A DNA stretch of 64,000 bases. Source: Cyathus striatus. Its lineage: Eukaryota; Basidiomycota; Agaricomycetes; Agaricales; Nidulariaceae. Below are positions 60,339 to 64,000 of the stretch, in pieces. The translations under genes and the position numbers were made by a program. Numbering within the stretch: position 1 is the first letter of the stretch; the number at the start of each line of letters is the position of its first letter. Below the pieces are notes generated by a model, which was not told the origin of the DNA, did no database searches, and was given only the letters and a program-made list of their open reading frames with translations. Location: positions 868,001-932,000 of the forward strand of contig JAOVFP010000005.1 of the NCBI GenBank assembly GCA_025738555.1, given 5' to 3'.

Positions 60339-60477
60339 AGGACAGTCTGATCCAGCACCTTTATGTAAGCATCAGGCAGTGCAAAATCTGTGGGTTGAAA
60401 AAAATCCAAAGATTGAAAGTCTACAAGAGTGTTCTATACATGTATTAGATACTGTAGTACAATATTCTTGCCTTTAC

Positions 60478-60675
60478 TTATAATCTACCAATGTATTTTT
60501 GATAGGAAGCTTTAAGCTCTGCCACCATTGAGAGTGGAAGCACCCTGTGACCATGGTATCTCCTGTTTGCCCAAGATGCCTCAGGTCCAGTTAAACCTTG
60601 ATTATAAGAGTCAAGGAAGTGTGCTGCATGATTTGCATATCTAGTTGTGCAGTAGAATAAGATCTGTTGAGTCAT
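60478..60675 (-). pseudogene. Fragment of a repeat-derived protein
   Basis: The minus strand reads TTRYANHAAHFLDSYNQGL, TGPEASWANRRYHGHRVLP, LSMVAELKASY. I recall similar TTRY.....F.DAY..GL.G..AAWA.RKY.GHR.LP segments repeated through agaricomycete genomes next to transposons, but cannot name the family. Confidence 0.35.
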
Positions 60676-61104
60676 GCTTTGAGTTAAGTAATAATTAAAT
60701 ACTTAGAATAGCAATTCCAAATATAATCATAAAACTCAAATTCCAAGGTGCAATATCAGTAAGTACAAGGGGTGTAATTATGTTCAAGTCCAAATTTAGA
60801 TCAAGTTAAAAATAGAACAAGTTAAACTTAGGCTATTTTTGTTCACACATCAAAGTGTTCAAAGGCAAAGTATTCAGATTCAATTTCAGTAAACTCAGTA
60901 CATATTTCTCAGTATCAAAATGTCTTGTAACTATATCTGATTCTTGTCTTTACACACCCTATCTGTGGGAGGGAAGAATGCCTGGCAGTTCCTGCCTTAT
61001 CTCTTCCCTCAGGCCCTACTATATACATATTTCTAGTTACTTATTTACAAATTGCATAGTAATAAATTCCTATTATATCCTATTTGATTTATAGGCATTT
61101 CAAC
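60676..61104. other. Intergenic with a small duplicated phrase
   Basis: The phrase ccctatctgtgggagggaag with gaatgcc and cagttcctgc at about 60956-60998 recurs at about 62852-62893. No gene is supported. Confidence 0.4.
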
Positions 61105-61833
61105 TAAGCAACTGCTGCATCAGCACTCAGACAGTGGTCAGCCAATCATGCACATAGTGCAGTGTGCCCCCTTCTGCAATGCACACTCATTAGAGTGTCC
61201 CATCAGTTACCTTCCTAATCAGGTAATCAGCTGGTGCAGCAGCATCAGCCACTTCACATCAATTTCATTTATGTCAACCTCTTGGGTTGGTTCCCTGCTT
61301 CCACATGAACTCCTGACCATCATGGTACTCACTTTCACTCCATTCTTTCTTCCTTTCCCCCCTTCTTGTGCTCTCCTCCTCTCTCATTGTCTCACTTGTC
61401 TTGTCATCATCATTGCCATTCCAGCCTGCTGGTCTCATGTCTTGTTGGATCAGGGTCTGGGTCTCTGGGATTTAGTAAGTCCATATTCTGTCTATTTCCA
61501 CCCTTTGTATCTCGTGCTGACTTGTCAATAGTCACATTGGCTGTTCTGGGTTTCTGGTATGTATTGTACCAAATGCAATGTTATTTTATAAAGGTAACAT
61601 GTTTTTGTATTTTATTGGTTTAAGAGTTTAAAGCCAGTACTAACATGGAGTCATATGTTTTTAATAGGTTTAAATATATCCCTTGTTTAATTATGGGAGG
61701 CAGCATGGGAACTCAGCCCCTCCCCACTATTTCCTTACTCAACGTGCTCAGTACTGGGATCTTGAAGTCAAGATTGTTAAGAATTTTAAATTAAGGTACA
61801 TTGCTATTCTTTTACATGTGTATCAGATCACTG
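61105..61833 (+). repeat. ~730-bp dispersed repeat, inverted relative to 51757-52492
   Basis: It begins near catcagcactcagacagtgg and ends acatgtgtatcag, with gtgtgcccccttctgcaatg and aactcagcccctccccacta shared with the other copy. Frames through it (SISFMSTSW..., LLPHELLTI...) are read-through of the repeat. Confidence 0.7.
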
Positions 61834-61860
61834 AAGTGTAATAACTGGTGCAAGCTTACC

Positions 61861-62600
61861 TTAACATTTGCAATTGCAGCACATCATCAAGACATTGAAG
61901 AACATTTCATTCCTTTGAATTGATATCAGAAGTCCAGGGAGAATTACAATACCACAACTTGGCAGCATTCCAATACTGTTCAATAAAGTTATGCTCACAG
62001 TGATATTTTGGATAGAAGTCACAAATATGGCCATGCACTGTGATGAATTCCTCGAGCTGTGACTTCTGATTGATGAAATCTGGCTGGAAAAATAGAAGTC
62101 TTGAGGTGTGTTATCTTGTCCAAATGTAGTTGACCACATTTTTGCCCCATTTTTATGATGCCTCCAGGTAAAATGCAGTTGTTTAACCATTTTACACATC
62201 AGCTCATCTCTGATGGCTAGGTGCATTGTCAAACATGAAGAGCCCAGTAGCCATTCCATCTGTCCTTGCTTCAAAGACATCAATTGCCTTTCCCACTTGC
62301 TCAAGAAAATGGTCCAAAGCAAAGTAACCATCACAATTTTTTCCAGCTTTAAAAACAATCCATGCATCCCTTATTCCAATTAGGTATTATTTCTTTTGAT
62401 TGAAAGATGAGTGCTTAGCACTCACTGATCTCCAAACATTAGACAGCCTCACTCTGGCACAAGAAACTCTGAAACTGCTTCTCATACTCTTTCCAGCACT
62501 TGCAGAACTCCTCCCAGTACCTCACAATGTCCTCCCTTTCACAACCATCAATATACATACTGTTTGTCTTCTTCCCATAATGCTGTTGTACTTAGCATGC
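61861..62600 (-). pseudogene. DDE superfamily transposase fragment
   Basis: From right to left on the minus strand: MYIDGCEREDIVRYWEEFCK (about 62555-62495), AWIVFKAGKNCDGYFALDHF (about 62355-62300), TGLFMFDNAPSHQ (about 62240-62200; D of the triad), FDFYPKYHCEHNFIEQYWNA-like segment (about 62020-61970; with the E) and the cysteine-containing tail. (V/I)DGHER.DVV.YR, FDNA.(T/S)H and CE.NFIEQ.W are marks of a DDE endonuclease family very common in basidiomycetes. Stops and frameshifts separate the pieces. Possible N-terminal remains reach to about 63115 (NELLEEM, RDQLADADSETE). Confidence 0.7.
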
Positions 62601-64000
62601 AGGTTTAGTATATACTTAGAATAGTTTCCTAATTCCAGTTCAATTTTATATTCTAAGTTCCCGAGCTCAAAGATTTAATAAATTCAAGGGCATGCAAATA
62701 TCAATTCTTTTCAAATGTAAACTAAAAATAGAATGACTTGTATATTTTAGAACACACTAGGACTTCAACAGTTTATCAAGCACAAGTTCTATCAAACACA
62801 ATTCAATTCTGTACATCTATTTCTGTGTCTAATTCCATTCTGATACACTGCCCTATCTGTGGGGGGGAAGAATGCCCATGCAGTTCCTGCTGTTCAGTGA
62901 TTCATTGTCAGAAGAAAACATCAAGTTTTTTATCCTTGGCCTTTATTGTGAGTTTAAGCTTTGCATTGAGAAGGGCAGTGCTATTGTTAATACTAAATGT
63001 TTGTGGAAATTGTTCATGTTCAGTTTCTGAGTCAGCATCAGCCAGCTGATCTCTGAGCAATCACATTTCTTCTAGCAGTTCATTTATGCAAGCTCTCACT
63101 TTGTCCTTCTCTGCCATTTCTTACTCAATGGTTTCATCATCATATACCTAATAAAATGGTTAGTTATGATTTTTGTGATCTCATGGTCACATACTGTACT
63201 TTCATGAGCAGCTGATATAACCTTGAATGCACTCCTCAATATTGCCTGTAGGTAGTGCCAAAATACCTGCAGGCTGTTCCTGAACACCATTTTGCACTGC
63301 TACCATCATCTTCACTGCTTTCTTTCAGTAAAATATCTTGAACTTGAAATTAGTCAATGAATATATAAAATTTTGGAGAATAAAATCCAACATTTTGCTC
63401 AGATTAATGTATACTATAACTTGTTGGACTTAGATATGCGTAAAAATATGTGTGGAGGAACAAATTTCAAATGTGGCGGAGATAAGAAATCTGATTACAT
63501 AAGGGTGCTGGATCAGGCTGTCCTCTACCTTATATTACGCACATGATGTGACTGTCCCATTGAGCGAGAAAAAGGTGATAACAATCATTTGACTGATTGA
63601 TGAATTGCTCAACTTCAGGAAACCAAATCCAGTTAATATTCTTATATGTTGTACATATCATTGTTCTTAATGTATACATATAATTTTTTTGACGAAAATG
63701 GTAACGTAAAATTTTCCAGGGCATTAGTAAACTTCACCGACCCAATGACCGATAAGCGACTGTATGATGTGTGGCGAACATCTCTGTAGATATGTGTTTG
63801 TAGTGTAAATGCGGTGTTTACATTACCGGATATACTGAACTGTGTTGATCCAATATTGTTCCGTTGATCGAATTTATATGTAACCTTGCGCCCACAATAA
63901 GCTTAGATTAGAATGATTGTTCACAAGTTTCCGAGACTTCAAGTTGAGAATGTACTACATAACTAGTTGCAAGAGAATTCCTATCATCGATGCAGTAGGC
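62601..64000. other. AT-rich tail of the window; no certain gene
   Basis: It includes possible N-terminal remains of the DDE transposase (to about 63115), the repeated phrase at about 62852-62893, and short frames without recognisable domains. Confidence 0.35.

Noticed and set aside
51757..61833. LTR retrotransposon with the ~730-bp repeats as LTRs
   Set aside because: The repeats are inverted, not direct, and no gag or pol sequence lies between them.

Overview
The window looks like a repeat-rich stretch of a basidiomycete genome, probably an agaricomycete. The grounds are introns of about 50-65 bp with GTRNGT/YAG borders, a Crinkler (CRN)-type effector gene with nuclease-like and kinase-like parts, fungal hAT and DDE transposase remnants, and fungal Helitrons carrying a Rep-helicase. 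The genus cannot be told from the sequence. No rRNA or tRNA gene was recognised.

Left part (1-36 kb): nested insertions. A minus-strand gene for a multi-pass membrane protein is cut in frame: its first 46 codons lie at 36005-35868 and its continuation runs from 316 off the left edge. Between the halves sits a 35.55 kb composite insertion bounded by inverted repeats of about 200 bp. Inside are (i) a 26.6 kb head-to-tail concatemer of eight Helitrons (724-27350), six short and non-autonomous and then two with Rep-helicase genes, every junction reading CTTG|TC; and (ii) a 6.0 kb element with GGGCA ends and a 9-bp target duplication (29814-35828), which broke the right inverted repeat, carries a 2 kb hairpin-forming minisatellite, and itself holds a 2.67 kb element with 191-bp inverted repeats (32774-35441). 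Without these guests the founding element would be about 2.9 kb.

Middle part (36-50 kb): the only region with genes that look intact. They are a two-exon coiled-coil protein (40381-39354, minus), a four-exon 579-aa protein of a basidiomycete family of unknown role (42932-40926, minus), a short CRN-header protein (44278-43700, minus) and, divergent from it, a four-exon 527-aa CRN gene with a nuclease-like middle and a kinase-like end (44948-46708, plus). hAT fragments and two decayed copies of one dispersed repeat lie among them.

Right part (50-64 kb): mostly decayed transposons. A 4.4 kb hAT element (55234-59650) has both ends and a perfect 8-bp target duplication placed exactly on a host 5' splice site. 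Around it lie a CHAT-like fragment, a DDE transposase remnant and an inverted pair of about 730-bp repeats.

The main candidate for something new is the Helitron concatemer, with its palindromic arrays whose arms change together between units.
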